The position numbers and the translations under genes were made by a program. Of a stretch of 64,000 nucleotides of DNA, positions 1 to 9,222 are shown one piece after another. The notes beneath the pieces are model-generated. The model saw nothing but the letters and a program-made list of their open reading frames with translations, made no database searches and was not told where the DNA came from. Origin of the DNA: Pseudomonas sp. NFR16 (GTDB lineage Bacteria; Pseudomonadota; Gammaproteobacteria; Pseudomonadales; Pseudomonadaceae); assembly GCF_900108875.1 (NCBI RefSeq), contig NZ_FNYJ01000002.1, forward strand, positions 283,383-347,382, in the 5' to 3' direction. Each line of letters starts with the position of its first letter. Position 1 is the first letter of the stretch.

Positions 1-1
1 C

Positions 2-138
2 TGTAGGAGCGTGGCTTGTCCCGCGACCTGCCGGAAACCGGCAGCGAATTCAGCGCATGCGTGGGGCCTGATACACCGCATGCGCAGGGTTACGACGACT
101 ACGTCGCCGCTCGCGGGACAAGCCACGCTCCTACAAGG
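2..138. repeat. Long inverted repeat of a Pseudomonas extragenic palindrome
   Basis: The left arm starts GTAGGAGCGTGGCTTGTCCC and is matched by its reverse complement near 110-138, leaving about 80 bases between the arms. A second copy of the same family lies at 13473-13605. It precedes the first gene of the hydroxyproline cluster, so it may mark the upstream transcript end or merely be an intergenic REP element. Confidence 0.8.
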
Positions 139-177
139 GATCGCATCTGGTTTGACTACCTCATTCAGGAGCCCACG

Positions 178-1947
178 ATGTCTGAAGTTTCGTTAAACGG
201 CCGTTGTCTGGTCGCAGGCGCTGCCCAGGGCGAATTGTTGTACGCCGATGTCGGGTTGAGCTTCTGGGGCGGGGTCGAGCCGTTCACCGGCGAAGTGATC
301 GATCGCCATCACCCGTTGAGCGGCCAGATCATCACCGGACGGGTGCTGGCGATTCCCAGCGGACGCGGTTCGTGCACCGGCAGCAGCGTGCTGCTGGAGC
401 TGATCCTCAACGGCCACGCGCCTGCTGCACTGGTCTTCGAGCGAGTCGAAGACATTCTGACCCTCGGCGTGCTCGTCGCCGAGCAAATGTTCGACCACTC
501 GATTCCGGTCATCAGCCTGGGCGAGGCAGGTTTCGCAGCATTACGCCCAGTGAAATTCCTGCGCGTCGAAGGTGCCCGAGTCACGGCATTCGACAGCGCA
601 CCGCCTGTCCTGCCGGCTCGGTCGCCACGTCAGGCAAGTCGCGTCAGCCACACCATCAATCTGAGCGAGATGGATCAGAGTTTTCTCGACGGCGCCTATG
701 GCAAAGCCGCACAAGTGGCAATGGGCATCATCCTGCGCATGGCCGAGCTGCAAGGGGCGACAGAGCTGCTGGACATCACTCAGGCGCACATCGATGGCTG
801 CATTTACACCGGCCCGGCGAGTCTGCGTTTCGCCCGGCAACTGGTCGAATGGGGCGCCAAAGTGCGCGTGCCGACCACCTTGAATTCGATCTCCGTGGAC
901 AAGCGTCGCTGGCGCGAGCTGGGGGTCGATCCGGCGCTCGGCGAACCCGCCAGTCAACTGGGTGATGCATATCTGGACATGGGCGCCCGCGTCAGTTTTA
1001 CCTGCGCGCCTTATCTGCTGGACAGCGCGCCAGAGCTGGGCGACCAGATTGTCTGGGCCGAATCCAATGCGGTGGTCTACGCCAACAGCGTGATCGGCGC
1101 GCGCACCCTCAAGTACCCGGACTACCTGGACATCTGCATCGCCCTGACCGGCCGTGCGCCAAACATCGGCTGCCACCTGACGCAGCAACGCCTGGCCACC
1201 CTGCGCATCGACATTCCTGCGCTCGACCGGCTGGACGACAGTTTATACCCACTGCTGGGCTATCACATCGGCCTGCTCTGCGGTGCCGAGATCCCGGTGG
1301 TCTGCGGCCTGGAGCACAAAGGCCCAACCCTGGATGACCTCAAGGCCTTCGGTGCCGCGTTCGCCACCACGTCGGCTGCGCCCATGTTTCACATCGCCGG
1401 CGTCACGCCTGAAGCCACCACCGTCGAACTCGCGCTGGGCGGACATCCTCCCGCCCAAACGCTGAGCGTCAGTGAAACCGATTTACTGCACAGCTGGCGC
1501 GAACTGAACAGCGCGCAGAGCCCGGAGGTCGACGCGGTGACGCTGGGTAATCCGCACTTTTCCCTGAGCGAATGCGCAAGCCTGGCAGCACTGTGCCAAG
1601 GCAAACGCAAGCACGAGCGCGTCGCCATCGTCATCACCTGTGGTCGCGCCACACTGGAGCGCGCGCAACTGGCCGGGTACGTCGCCACGCTGGAACGCTT
1701 TGGCGTGCAATTCGTCACCGACACCTGCTGGTGCATGCTCGCCGAGCCGGTCATCCCGCCGACCGCCCGCACGCTGATGACCAATTCGGGCAAATACGCC
1801 CACTACGCACCCGGTCTGGTGGGACGCCGCGTGCATTTCGCCAGCCTTGCCGAGTGCGTCGAAAGCGCCTGCACCGGCGCCGCCAGCGGACGTCTGCCAG
1901 CCTGGCTGCAAGCGGCGGCCCGCGCGGAGGCTGCCGCGAATGTTTGA
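178..1947 (+). CDS. Aconitase X family dehydratase, probable cis-3-hydroxy-L-proline dehydratase
   Basis: Single 589-residue polypeptide that joins the small swivel domain (DUF126, about residues 1-140, with the GRGSCTGS loop) to the large aconitase-X domain (DUF521, about 155-580, with the CAPYLLD and TGRAPNIGCH segments). Characterised AcnX proteins of this layout dehydrate cis-3-hydroxy-L-proline to pyrroline-2-carboxylate. The neighbours (amino acid ABC transporter, proline-racemase-family enzyme, DapA-family deaminase) fit hydroxyproline catabolism, so that substrate is the best guess, although other AcnX members act in the mevalonate pathway. The ATG at 178 is chosen because the protein then begins directly at the swivel domain; the longer reading frame enters the upstream repeat. 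Its stop overlaps the next gene by 8 bases, so the two are translationally coupled. Confidence 0.85.
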   Translation: MSEVSLNGRCLVAGAAQGELLYADVGLSFWGGVEPFTGEVIDRHHPLSGQIITGRVLAIPSGRGSCTGSSVLLELILNGHAPAALVFERVEDILTLGVLVAEQMFDHSIPVISLGEAGFAALRPVKFLRVEGARVTAFDSAPPVLPARSPRQASRVSHTINLSEMDQSFLDGAYGKAAQVAMGIILRMAELQGATELLDITQAHIDGCIYTGPASLRFARQLVEWGAKVRVPTTLNSISVDKRRWRELGVDPALGEPASQLGDAYLDMGARVSFTCAPYLLDSAPELGDQIVWAESNAVVYANSVIGARTLKYPDYLDICIALTGRAPNIGCHLTQQRLATLRIDIPALDRLDDSLYPLLGYHIGLLCGAEIPVVCGLEHKGPTLDDLKAFGAAFATTSAAPMFHIAGVTPEATTVELALGGHPPAQTLSVSETDLLHSWRELNSAQSPEVDAVTLGNPHFSLSECASLAALCQGKRKHERVAIVITCGRATLERAQLAGYVATLERFGVQFVTDTCWCMLAEPVIPPTARTLMTNSGKYAHYAPGLVGRRVHFASLAECVESACTGAASGRLPAWLQAAARAEAAANV

Positions 1948-2605
1948 TTACAACTTCCATTGGCGAGCGGCCTTCAAGGCGCTGCCGGACATGCTTGATG
2001 GCGCCTGGGTGACCTTCCAGACCGCCGCCCTGTCGATGATCCTCGGGGTCATCATCGCGCTGTTTCTGGTGTTCATGCGTCAGGGCAAGAACCCTGTGTT
2101 CCGCGGCTTCGCAGCCACCTGGATCTCCATCGCGCGCAACACGCCCTCGCTGTTTCAGGTGTACATCCTGTATTTCGGCCTTGGCTCGTTCGGTCTGCAT
2201 GTGAGCTCATGGGTCGCCCTGCTGGCGGGCATCACCCTGAATAACGCAGGCTATCTCGCGGAGAATTTTCGCGGCGGCCTCAAGGCGGTGCCTGACACTC
2301 AACTGCGCGCCGCCCGCTCGCTGGGCATGAGCGCGCCGCAGGCCTATCGGCTGATCGTCATTCCGCAGTTGCTGCGCATCGTCTACTACCCCCTGACCAA
2401 TCAGATGGTCTGGGCGGTCCTGATGACTTCGATGGGCGTGATCGTGGGCCTGAACAACGACCTCACCGGCGTGACGCAGGATTACAACGTCAAAACCTTC
2501 CGCACTTTCGAATTCTTCGCCATCGCGGCGGTGCTCTATTACCTGATCGCCAAATTGATCGTGGCCGTGGCGCGGCTGCTGTCCTGGCGCCTGTTCCGGT
2601 ACTGA
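1940..2605 (+). CDS. Polar amino acid ABC transporter permease (HisM/GlnP type), first subunit
   Basis: 221 residues with about five membrane segments. It carries the binding-protein-dependent permease loop (residues about 110-135, LKAVPDTQLRAARSLGMSAP) that docks on the ATPase. The family imports polar or cyclic amino acids as a heterodimer of two permeases. The ATG at 1940 lies inside the end of the preceding dehydratase gene, with the next permease 10 bases downstream and the ATPase after that, so this is one operon. From context the substrate is probably a hydroxyproline or related imino acid. No substrate-binding protein is visible in the window; it is expected upstream of position 1 or elsewhere in the genome. 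Confidence 0.88.
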   Translation: MFDYNFHWRAAFKALPDMLDGAWVTFQTAALSMILGVIIALFLVFMRQGKNPVFRGFAATWISIARNTPSLFQVYILYFGLGSFGLHVSSWVALLAGITLNNAGYLAENFRGGLKAVPDTQLRAARSLGMSAPQAYRLIVIPQLLRIVYYPLTNQMVWAVLMTSMGVIVGLNNDLTGVTQDYNVKTFRTFEFFAIAAVLYYLIAKLIVAVARLLSWRLFRY

Positions 2606-2615
2606 GGAGTCGAGC

Positions 2616-3266
2616 ATGTTCAATAGCACGTTCAGCTGGAACGACCTGCAATTCATGCTTCAGGGCGCCTGGGTGACGATTCTGCTGACGGTCGTCTCGA
2701 TGATCATCGGCACCCTGGCGGGCGTGGTCTGCGGCATGGCCCGCGCGCTGCTGCCACGCAGCACCATCCCGCTGGCCTGGTTGCTGGATGTGTTTCGCAG
2801 CGTGCCGCTGCTGATTCAGTTCGTCCTGTTCAATGCGCTGAAAAGCATCGCGGGCCTTAACTGGAGCGCGTTCGCCGTGGCCTGCGTCGTGCTGGGGCTG
2901 TATGTCACTGCGTATTGCACGGAGATCGTGCGCAGCGGTGTGCTGTCGGTTCCGCTCAGCCTGCGTCGCGCCAGCCGCTCGCTGGGCCTCACGTACTGGC
3001 AGGACCTGCGCCGGATCGTCATGCCGATGGCGACCCGCGTCGCCTTCCCCGGCTGGGTGAATCTGCTGCTCTCAGTCATGAAAGACACCGCGCTGGTGAT
3101 GTGGATCGGCATCGTCGAACTGCTCCGCGCCTCGCAGACCATCGTCACGCGCATCCAGGAACCGCTGCTGGTGCTGTGCATCGCAGGCCTCATTTACTAC
3201 GTCATGAGTCTGGTGATCGCCCGTCTGGGTGCCCGGCTGGAAACAAGGTGGCAGGAAAATGATTGA
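2616..3266 (+). CDS. Polar amino acid ABC transporter permease, second subunit
   Basis: 216 residues, related to the preceding permease, with hydrophobic segments and the coupling loop VPLSLRRASRSLGLTYW in the second half. A GAGGAG-like ribosome site lies just upstream of the ATG. The two permeases are expected to form the transmembrane heterodimer of the importer. The stop overlaps the start of the ATPase gene by 8 bases, which keeps permease and ATPase translation coupled. Confidence 0.88.
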   Translation: MFNSTFSWNDLQFMLQGAWVTILLTVVSMIIGTLAGVVCGMARALLPRSTIPLAWLLDVFRSVPLLIQFVLFNALKSIAGLNWSAFAVACVVLGLYVTAYCTEIVRSGVLSVPLSLRRASRSLGLTYWQDLRRIVMPMATRVAFPGWVNLLLSVMKDTALVMWIGIVELLRASQTIVTRIQEPLLVLCIAGLIYYVMSLVIARLGARLETRWQEND

Positions 3267-3981
3267 GATCGACAACGTACACAAATCATTCGGCGAGCTT
3301 GAAGTCATCAAGGGCGTGAGCCTGCAGGTGAACAAGGGCGAAGTGGTGTCGATCATCGGCGGGTCGGGCTCGGGCAAGTCGACGCTGCTGATGTGCATCA
3401 ATGGCCTGGAATCGATCAAGAGCGGCAGCATTCGCGTGGATGGCACCGAAGTGCATGCCAAGGGCACCGATATCAACAAGCTGCGGCAGAAGATCGGCAT
3501 CGTCTTCCAGCAGTGGAACGCGTTCCCGCACCTGACGGTGCTCGAGAACGTCATGCTGGCGCCACGCACGGTGCTGGGTAAAAGCAAAGCCGAGGCCGAA
3601 GCGCTGGCGGTCCGGCAACTGACCCATGTGGGGCTGGGCGACAAGCTCAAGGTATTCCCCGGCAAGCTCTCGGGCGGGCAGCAACAGCGCATGGCGATTG
3701 CCCGGGCGCTGGCGATGTCGCCGGACTACATGCTGTTTGACGAGGCGACTTCGGCGCTCGACCCGCAGTTGGTGGGCGAGGTCCTGGACACCATGCGCAT
3801 GCTTGCCGAGGACGGCATGACGATGATTCTGGTGACCCACGAAATCCGCTTCGCACGGGACGTGTCCGACCGCGTGGCGTTTTTCCGCAATGGCCTGGTG
3901 CATGAAATCGGCACGCCGGACCAGGTCATCGGCAACCCGCAGCGGCCTGAAACGGCGGACTTCCTGCGGTCGATCAATTAA
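3259..3981 (+). CDS. Polar amino acid ABC transporter ATP-binding protein
   Basis: 240 residues, full-length for a GlnQ/HisP-type ATPase. Walker A is GGSGSGKST (34-42), the signature is LSGGQQQR, Walker B is YMLFDEATSALDP, and the switch histidine lies in LVTHE. It powers import through the two permeases encoded just upstream. The ATG at 3259 is preferred to the more upstream in-frame start because the protein then begins with the normal first beta strand, and it gives the 8-base overlap seen elsewhere in the operon. It ends before a REP cluster. Confidence 0.92.
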   Translation: MIEIDNVHKSFGELEVIKGVSLQVNKGEVVSIIGGSGSGKSTLLMCINGLESIKSGSIRVDGTEVHAKGTDINKLRQKIGIVFQQWNAFPHLTVLENVMLAPRTVLGKSKAEAEALAVRQLTHVGLGDKLKVFPGKLSGGQQQRMAIARALAMSPDYMLFDEATSALDPQLVGEVLDTMRMLAEDGMTMILVTHEIRFARDVSDRVAFFRNGLVHEIGTPDQVIGNPQRPETADFLRSIN

Positions 3982-4030
3982 AGGATCTGAAGCCTGAGGA
4001 TCAGGCGCAAGGCCTGCGCAGATCAAAATT

Positions 4031-4275
4031 GCAGGCGTGAGCTTGCTCGCGAAGACGGTGTTTCAGTCCAGGCATCTGCACCGGATGTACCGGCCTCTTC
4101 CCGGCTAAAGCCGGTCCTGCAGACGCTGCGAGTTTTGCGTAGGACCGGCCTTTTCTCGGCTGAAGCCGGTCCTGCAGACGCTGCAAGCTTTGCGTAGGAC
4201 CGGCTTTAGCCGGGAAGGCGTCGGGTGTTACGCCGCTGATCGTGGGGGGCGTTATAGGCAGGTGGCTTACTCCCA
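4031..4275. repeat. REP cluster between ATPase and racemase-family gene
   Basis: Contains a GAGCTTGCTCGCGAAG arm, then the CCGGCTAAAGCCGGTCCTGC family in several partial copies. The unit with GCCGGTCCTGCAGACGCTGC occurs twice at a 56-base spacing, followed by the inverted GGACCGGCTTTAGCCGGGAA. The rest of the 3982-4328 gap holds no gene. Confidence 0.8.
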
Positions 4276-4328
4276 CACATTGTGCAGTGGCGTCAGGTAA
4301 TACGAGTCCAACAGGAGGGTTTTGCGAA

Positions 4329-5366
4329 ATGCGCTCATCGAAAGTGATTCATGTGGTCAGTTGTCACGCCGAGGGCGAGGTCGGTGATGTGATCGTCGGC
4401 GGGGTCGCGCCGCCACCCGGGGACACGATCTGGGAGCAGTCTCGCTGGATCGAGAAGGACAACGTGCTGCGCAACTTCATGCTCAATGAGCCGCGCGGCG
4501 GCGTGTTCCGCCACGTCAACCTGCTGGTGCCGCCCAAGAACCCCAAGGCGCAGATGGGCTGGATCATCATGGAACCTGCCGACGTGCCACCGATGTCCGG
4601 CTCCAACTCGCTGTGCGTGGCAACGGTGCTGCTGGACAGCGGCATTCTGCCCATGACCGAGCCGCAAACCCGCCTGATTCTTGAAGCGCCCGGCGGACTG
4701 ATCGAAGCCATCGCGCAATGCCGCGACGGCAAGGTACAGAGCGTCGAGGTGCACAACCATCCGTCTTTCGCCGATCAACTGGACGTGTGGATCGAGGTGC
4801 CCGGCCTGGGTTCGGTGCAGGTCGACACGGCTTACGGCGGCGACAGTTTCGCCATCGTCGACTCAGTGAAACTGGGTTTCTCGCTGACCGCCGACGAGGC
4901 GAAGGATCTGGTGGAAACGGGGCTCAAGATCACCCAGGCGGCCAACGAGCAACTGGGCTTCACCCACCCGCTGAACAAGGACTGGAACCACATTTCGTTC
5001 TGTCAGATCGCGGCCCCGGTGAATTACGCCGCTGGCGTCGCCAATGCCGCGAACGCGGTGGTGATCCGTCCCGGCAAGATCGACCGTTCACCGTGCGGCA
5101 CCGGCTGTTCGGCGCGGCTGGCGGTGTTGCACGCCAAGGGACGGTTGAAGGTCGGTGATCGGTTCATCGGGCGCTCGATCATCGGCTCGGAGTTTCACTG
5201 CAAGATCCAGAGCGAAACCGAAATCGCCGGCCGCAAGGCCATTGTGCCCAGCCTCTCGGGCCGCGCCTGGATCACCGGGACCCACCAGCACATGCTCGAC
5301 CCAAGCGACCCGTGGCCAGAGGGATACAAGCTGACCGACACCTGGCCGGTTGGCCTGAAGCTTTGA
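4329..5366 (+). CDS. Proline racemase superfamily enzyme (hydroxyproline dehydratase or epimerase), Ser/Cys active site
   Basis: 345 residues. The first catalytic position reads MSGSNS at 89-94, so the usual Cys of the MCGHG motif is Ser90. The second, IDRSPCGTG, keeps Cys256. The substrate loop DTAYGGDSF is present. Cys/Cys members are proline racemases or 4-hydroxyproline epimerases; members lacking one cysteine include trans-3-hydroxy-L-proline dehydratases, and some Ser/Cys members are reported to do both. The dehydratase is therefore my first choice, but the sequence alone does not decide. The ATG at 4329 follows a GGAGGG site; the upstream in-frame start would add unrelated residues. 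Context: cis-3-hydroxyproline dehydratase, ABC transporter, pyrroline deaminase. Confidence 0.82.
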   Translation: MRSSKVIHVVSCHAEGEVGDVIVGGVAPPPGDTIWEQSRWIEKDNVLRNFMLNEPRGGVFRHVNLLVPPKNPKAQMGWIIMEPADVPPMSGSNSLCVATVLLDSGILPMTEPQTRLILEAPGGLIEAIAQCRDGKVQSVEVHNHPSFADQLDVWIEVPGLGSVQVDTAYGGDSFAIVDSVKLGFSLTADEAKDLVETGLKITQAANEQLGFTHPLNKDWNHISFCQIAAPVNYAAGVANAANAVVIRPGKIDRSPCGTGCSARLAVLHAKGRLKVGDRFIGRSIIGSEFHCKIQSETEIAGRKAIVPSLSGRAWITGTHQHMLDPSDPWPEGYKLTDTWPVGLKL

Positions 5367-5403
5367 GCATCAATCGGTGAAATATCTGGAGAAACACCCA
5401 CCC

Positions 5404-5497
5404 CTGTAGGAGTGAGCTTTGCTCGCGATGGCGGTATGTCAGCCAATCAATGGGTGTCAGACCCATCGCTATCGCGAGCAAGCTCACTCCTACAGGG
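5404..5497. repeat. REP inverted pair
   Basis: The arm TGTAGGAGTGAGCTTTGCTC and its inverted partner GAGCAAGCTCACTCCTACAG enclose about 50 bases. Same family as at 6552-6636, 8438-8525 and 17654-17735. Confidence 0.85.
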
Positions 5498-5601
5498 CTC
5501 GGGGTAGCGTTCAAAAACCGGTTAATTGCAACAAATCACAGGCGTTTTACGCTCGAATCAAAACGTATACGAAATACCTTCAATCAAACAAGGAGTCACT
5601 C

Positions 5602-6519
5602 ATGAGTCAGTCCGTATCCTGGAGCGGTGTTTTCCCCGCGGTCACCACGCAATTCAACGAAGACTTTTCCCTCAACCTGGAGGCTACCCACAAGGTCATT
5701 TCCAATCTGGTCCGCGACGGCGTGTCAGGTCTGGTGATCTGCGGGACCGTGGGCGAGAACACCTCTCTGAGCGTGTCCGAAAAAATCAGTCTGGTGGAGG
5801 CGGCCAAGGACGCCTCGGCCGGTCGAGTGCCGGTGATTTCCGGGATCGCCGAATTCACCAGCGCCAACGCCAGCGCTGTCGCCAAAGACGTGCAGAAGGC
5901 CGGCGCCGACGGGATCATGCTGATGCCCGCGCTGGTGTATTCGTCAAAACCGTTCGAAACCGCTGCGCATTTTCGCACCGTGGCCGCCGCCACCGATTTG
6001 CCGATGATGGTGTACAACAACCCGCCCATTTACAAAAACGACGTCACCCCGGACATCCTGATTTCCCTGGCCGACTGCGACAACATTGTCTGCTTCAAGG
6101 ACTCGTCGGGTAACACCAACCGCTTCATCGACGTGCGCAACGAGGTTGGCGACCGCTTCGTGCTGTTCGCAGGGCTCGATGACGTGCTGGTCGAAAGCGT
6201 GGCGGTGGGCGCGGTGGGCTGGGTGTCGGGCATGTCCAATGCCTTCCCGAAAGAAGGCGAAACCCTGTTCCGTCTGGCCAAGGCAGGACGCTTCGCCGAA
6301 GCGATGGCTCTGTATGAATGGTTCATGCCGCTGTTGCACCTGGACGCGCGTCCGGATCTGGTGCAGTGCATCAAGCTGTGCGAAGCGATCATGGAACGCG
6401 GCAGCGCTCTCACCCGCCCTCCGCGTCTGGCGTTGCCGGACAGCGACCGGGCGTACGTCGAAGGGCTGATGAAGACCGCCTTGGCGAACAAGCCGGTGTT
6501 GCCGGATGTGGGGCTTTGA
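5602..6519 (+). CDS. DapA-family aldolase/deaminase, probable 1-pyrroline-4-hydroxy-2-carboxylate deaminase
   Basis: 305 residues, a complete TIM-barrel of the dihydrodipicolinate synthase family. Visible are the GTVGEN loop, YNNPP with the proton-relay Tyr, and FKDSSG with the Schiff-base Lys. In hydroxyproline pathways a DapA homologue deaminates and dehydrates 1-pyrroline-4-hydroxy-2-carboxylate to alpha-ketoglutarate semialdehyde, and the position beside the racemase-family and AcnX genes supports that role over lysine synthesis. The ATG at 5602 follows AAGGAG. It is separated from the previous gene by a REP pair, so it may be a separate transcript or a lower-expressed part of the same one. 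The semialdehyde dehydrogenase that would follow is not in the window. Confidence 0.85.
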   Translation: MSQSVSWSGVFPAVTTQFNEDFSLNLEATHKVISNLVRDGVSGLVICGTVGENTSLSVSEKISLVEAAKDASAGRVPVISGIAEFTSANASAVAKDVQKAGADGIMLMPALVYSSKPFETAAHFRTVAAATDLPMMVYNNPPIYKNDVTPDILISLADCDNIVCFKDSSGNTNRFIDVRNEVGDRFVLFAGLDDVLVESVAVGAVGWVSGMSNAFPKEGETLFRLAKAGRFAEAMALYEWFMPLLHLDARPDLVQCIKLCEAIMERGSALTRPPRLALPDSDRAYVEGLMKTALANKPVLPDVGL

Positions 6520-6551
6520 CGAACCTGCTGAACGACACTTGACCATAGTAA

Positions 6552-6636
6552 GCGTGAGCTAGCTCGCGATTGCCATTCGTCAGACACTGTTTTATCTCTG
6601 ACCTACCGCAATCGCGAGCAAGCTCACTCCTACAGG
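6552..6636. repeat. REP inverted pair between convergent genes
   Basis: The arms GCGTGAGCTAGCTCGCGATT and its partner AATCGCGAGCAAGCTCACTC face each other between two convergent genes, a usual place for REP pairs. Confidence 0.85.
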
Positions 6637-6651
6637 ATTCCGTGCGTTGCT

Positions 6652-7476
6652 TTAAATATTCACCACATTCACAAACCGCGACGCGGCGGTTTCGTCTATC
6701 TTCAGGCTGGTGAAATCGAACAGATTGCGGTCGGCCAGTTGCGACGGCACCACGTTCTGCAGGCTGCGGAAGATCATTTCGGAGCGGCCCGGTGTCTTGC
6801 GGTCCCACTCCTGAAGCATGTCCTTGACCACCTGACGCTGCAGGTTCTCCTGCGAGCCGCACAGGTTGCAAGGAATGATCGGGAATTGCTTCATGTCCGA
6901 ATACGCCTGGATATCCTTCTCGGCGCAGTACGCCAGCGGCCGGATCACCACGTTGCGGCCATCGTCGGCGCGCAGCTTGGGCGGCATGGCCTTGAGGGTG
7001 CCGTTGAAAAACATGTTCAGGAAGAACGTTTCGACGATGTCGTCACGATGGTGACCGAGCGCCATCTTGGTCGCACCGATTTCGTCAGCGAAGGTGTACA
7101 GCGTGCCGCGACGCAGGCGCGAGCACAGCGAGCAAGTGGTCTTGCCTTCCGGAATCAGCTCCTTGACTACCGAGTAGGTGTCTTTCTCGACGATGTGGTA
7201 TTCGACGCCCAGCTCTTTCAGGTAGGCCGGCAGCACGTGCTCCGGAAAGCCCGGCTGTTTCTGGTCCATGTTCACGGCAACGATGTCGAACTTGATCGGC
7301 GCGACCTTCTGCAAATGCAGCAGCACGTCGAGCATGGTGTAGCTGTCCTTGCCGCCGGACAGGCAGACCATCACCTTGTCGCCCTCTTCAATCATGTTGA
7401 AATCGGCAACTGCCTCGCCTGCAAGCCGACGCAGACGCTTCTGCAGTTTGTTCTGATTGACTGAAAGGGTGCCCAT
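6652..7476 (-). CDS. ttcA: tRNA 2-thiocytidine(32) synthetase TtcA
   Basis: 274 residues. PP-loop SGGKDS at 40-45 binds ATP for adenylating C32. CSLC (C115, C118) and Cys203 in PCNLC match the three ligands of the TtcA [4Fe-4S] cluster. The product thiolates cytidine 32 of a subset of tRNAs in the cytoplasm. The ATG at 7476 gives the conserved N-terminus [17 protein letters not shown]; the longer open frame upstream lacks similarity. It is convergent with the DapA-family gene across a REP pair and divergent from the Yip1 gene. Confidence 0.95.
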   Translation of the reverse strand: MGTLSVNQNKLQKRLRRLAGEAVADFNMIEEGDKVMVCLSGGKDSYTMLDVLLHLQKVAPIKFDIVAVNMDQKQPGFPEHVLPAYLKELGVEYHIVEKDTYSVVKELIPEGKTTCSLCSRLRRGTLYTFADEIGATKMALGHHRDDIVETFFLNMFFNGTLKAMPPKLRADDGRNVVIRPLAYCAEKDIQAYSDMKQFPIIPCNLCGSQENLQRQVVKDMLQEWDRKTPGRSEMIFRSLQNVVPSQLADRNLFDFTSLKIDETAASRFVNVVNI

Positions 7477-7794
7477 GGCGCTGATATCCGCTCGCTGTGA
7501 CTCTGGAAAAGGACGGCATTTTACGCATAAACGCTGGGGCTGGTAATGCCTGTTGGTCCCTTGAACACTGGCCGGGTTCTGCGTGTTTACGTAGGTGCCA
7601 TCCGGTTGCAAATCACCAACGGCTATTAACAGCGTTCTTGAATGCGCCAAACACTCTAACGCCTGCGGTTTTCATGGCCTGCAGCTTTCTATACTGCCAG
7701 TGAGGTCGCCGCCGTTTCCCTTGCCAGAGCGTGACCTTGCCCTGACTTCATCAGGTTGTCAGGTGCGACGGTTCCCTCATGAGGAGTAGCGGGC
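7477..7794. other. Intergenic region between ttcA and the Yip1 gene
   Basis: About 318 bases between divergent genes, presumably holding both promoters. No strong -35/-10 pair, operator or small gene could be recognised by eye. Confidence 0.5.
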
Positions 7795-8397
7795 ATGATT
7801 CATCACGTTCTGGGGCTGTTCACGCACCCCGATCAGGAATGGCAACAAATACGTGGCGAAAAAGAAGAAAGCATCGGCCACATGTACCTCACGCATACAT
7901 TGATCCTGGCGGCGATCCCGGCCGTTTCGGCGTACATCGGCACCACGCAGGTCGGCTGGGTGATCGGCGGACGCACACCCGTCATGCTCACCAGCGACAG
8001 TGCGATCTGGATGACGATCATGTCGTACATCGCCATGCTGGCGGGCGTCGCCGTAATGGGTGGGTTCATTCACTGGATGGCACGAACCTACGACGCCAGC
8101 CCCAGCCTCGCACGCTGCGTGGCGTTTGCGACCTACACCGCCACACCGCTTTTCATCGGCGGACTGGCGGCGCTCTACCCGCACATGTGGCTGGGAATGA
8201 TGGTCGGGGTGGCGGCGGTCTGTTACACGGTTTATCTGTTGTACGTCGGGCTGCCGGTGTTCATGGGCATCGACCCGGACGAAGGCTTCATGTTTTCCAG
8301 CTCCGTGCTGGCGGTGGGGCTGGTGGTGCTGGTGGCGATCATGGCATTCACGGTGGTGCTGTGGGGCATCGGGGTCGGGCCTGAATACACGAATTGA
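7795..8397 (+). CDS. Yip1-domain inner membrane protein
   Basis: 200 residues. The opening MIHHVLGLFTHPDQEWQQI, in which an amphipathic stretch precedes the membrane part, is typical of bacterial Yip1 proteins, and five hydrophobic segments follow (about 30-50, 65-88, 105-125, 133-155, 165-192). The function of bacterial members is not established. The ATG at 7795 follows GAGGAG. It stands alone, divergent from ttcA, with a REP pair behind it. Confidence 0.8.
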   Translation: MIHHVLGLFTHPDQEWQQIRGEKEESIGHMYLTHTLILAAIPAVSAYIGTTQVGWVIGGRTPVMLTSDSAIWMTIMSYIAMLAGVAVMGGFIHWMARTYDASPSLARCVAFATYTATPLFIGGLAALYPHMWLGMMVGVAAVCYTVYLLYVGLPVFMGIDPDEGFMFSSSVLAVGLVVLVAIMAFTVVLWGIGVGPEYTN

Positions 8398-8437
8398 GGC
8401 CTGTCGGTCATCGATCCAGCGACCGTACGCAAAACCT

Positions 8438-8525
8438 GCAGGAGTGAGCTTGCTCGCGATTGCGGTCTGCCAGACACAAGGATTTCTCTGACAGATAGCA
8501 ATCGCGAGCAAGCTCACTCCTACAC
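8438..8525. repeat. REP inverted pair
   Basis: GCAGGAGTGAGCTTGCTCGC faces GCGAGCAAGCTCACTCCTAC about 45 bases further on. It lies between the Yip1 gene and sprT. Confidence 0.85.
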
Positions 8526-8619
8526 GGCTCGGCGGTGAATTCATGACCATTCGGCAGCTCAGGTTTTCGGCAGGGACGCGCTTTGCGGCATACTCGCCTC
8601 CTCTGGAGACCGATGAAGC

Positions 8620-9114
8620 ATGCTCGAGCAACTCAATACCCGCGTCGAATCCTGTTACCAACAAGCCGAAGACTTCTTCAAACGCCCTTTCAAACGCCCT
8701 CTCGTCAGCCTCAAATTACGGGGCCAGAAGGCCGGTGTCGCGCATCTGCACGAAAACATGCTGCGCTTCAATCCGCAGCTGTACCGCGAAAACAGTGAAG
8801 ATTTCCTGCGCCAGACCGTGGCCCATGAAGTCGCGCACCTGGTCGCCCATCAACTGTTCGGCGACACCATCGCGCCTCACGGCGAAGAGTGGCAACTGAT
8901 CATGCGTGGCGTGTATGAGCTGCCGCCCAACCGCTGCCACACCTATGAAATCCAGCGCCGCCGCGTGACCCGCTACATCTACCGTTGCCCGTGCCCGGAA
9001 AGCGATTTCCCGTTTTCCGTGCAGCGGCACAAGCTGGTGCGCAAAGGTCGGCGTTATCTGTGCCGCCGGTGTCGGGAAATCTTGGTGTTCAGCGGCGAGA
9101 CGCGGGTCGAGTAA
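8620..9114 (+). CDS. sprT: SprT-family zinc metalloprotease
   Basis: 164 residues, the usual size for the bacterial SprT family. The zinc motif HEVAH lies at 69-73, followed by a third histidine in the HGEEW segment near 91. The C-terminal half has cysteine pairs (CPCP and CRRC) that form the SprT zinc ribbon. The family resembles the DNA-protein crosslink protease Spartan, but the bacterial role is not well defined. The ATG at 8620 is the only start that keeps the N-terminal helix; spacing to the upstream REP pair is about 95 bases. Confidence 0.88.
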   Translation: MLEQLNTRVESCYQQAEDFFKRPFKRPLVSLKLRGQKAGVAHLHENMLRFNPQLYRENSEDFLRQTVAHEVAHLVAHQLFGDTIAPHGEEWQLIMRGVYELPPNRCHTYEIQRRRVTRYIYRCPCPESDFPFSVQRHKLVRKGRRYLCRRCREILVFSGETRVE

Positions 9115-9222
9115 CCCTCCTCTTCTCGCCAGTCCTCACTGCCCGTGCACAAGCTCACTCCCGCAGGGGATCGAGGCATGGCCGGACTCGCTCGCGAAGA
9201 ACCGTTGATTGCGCCACACCCA

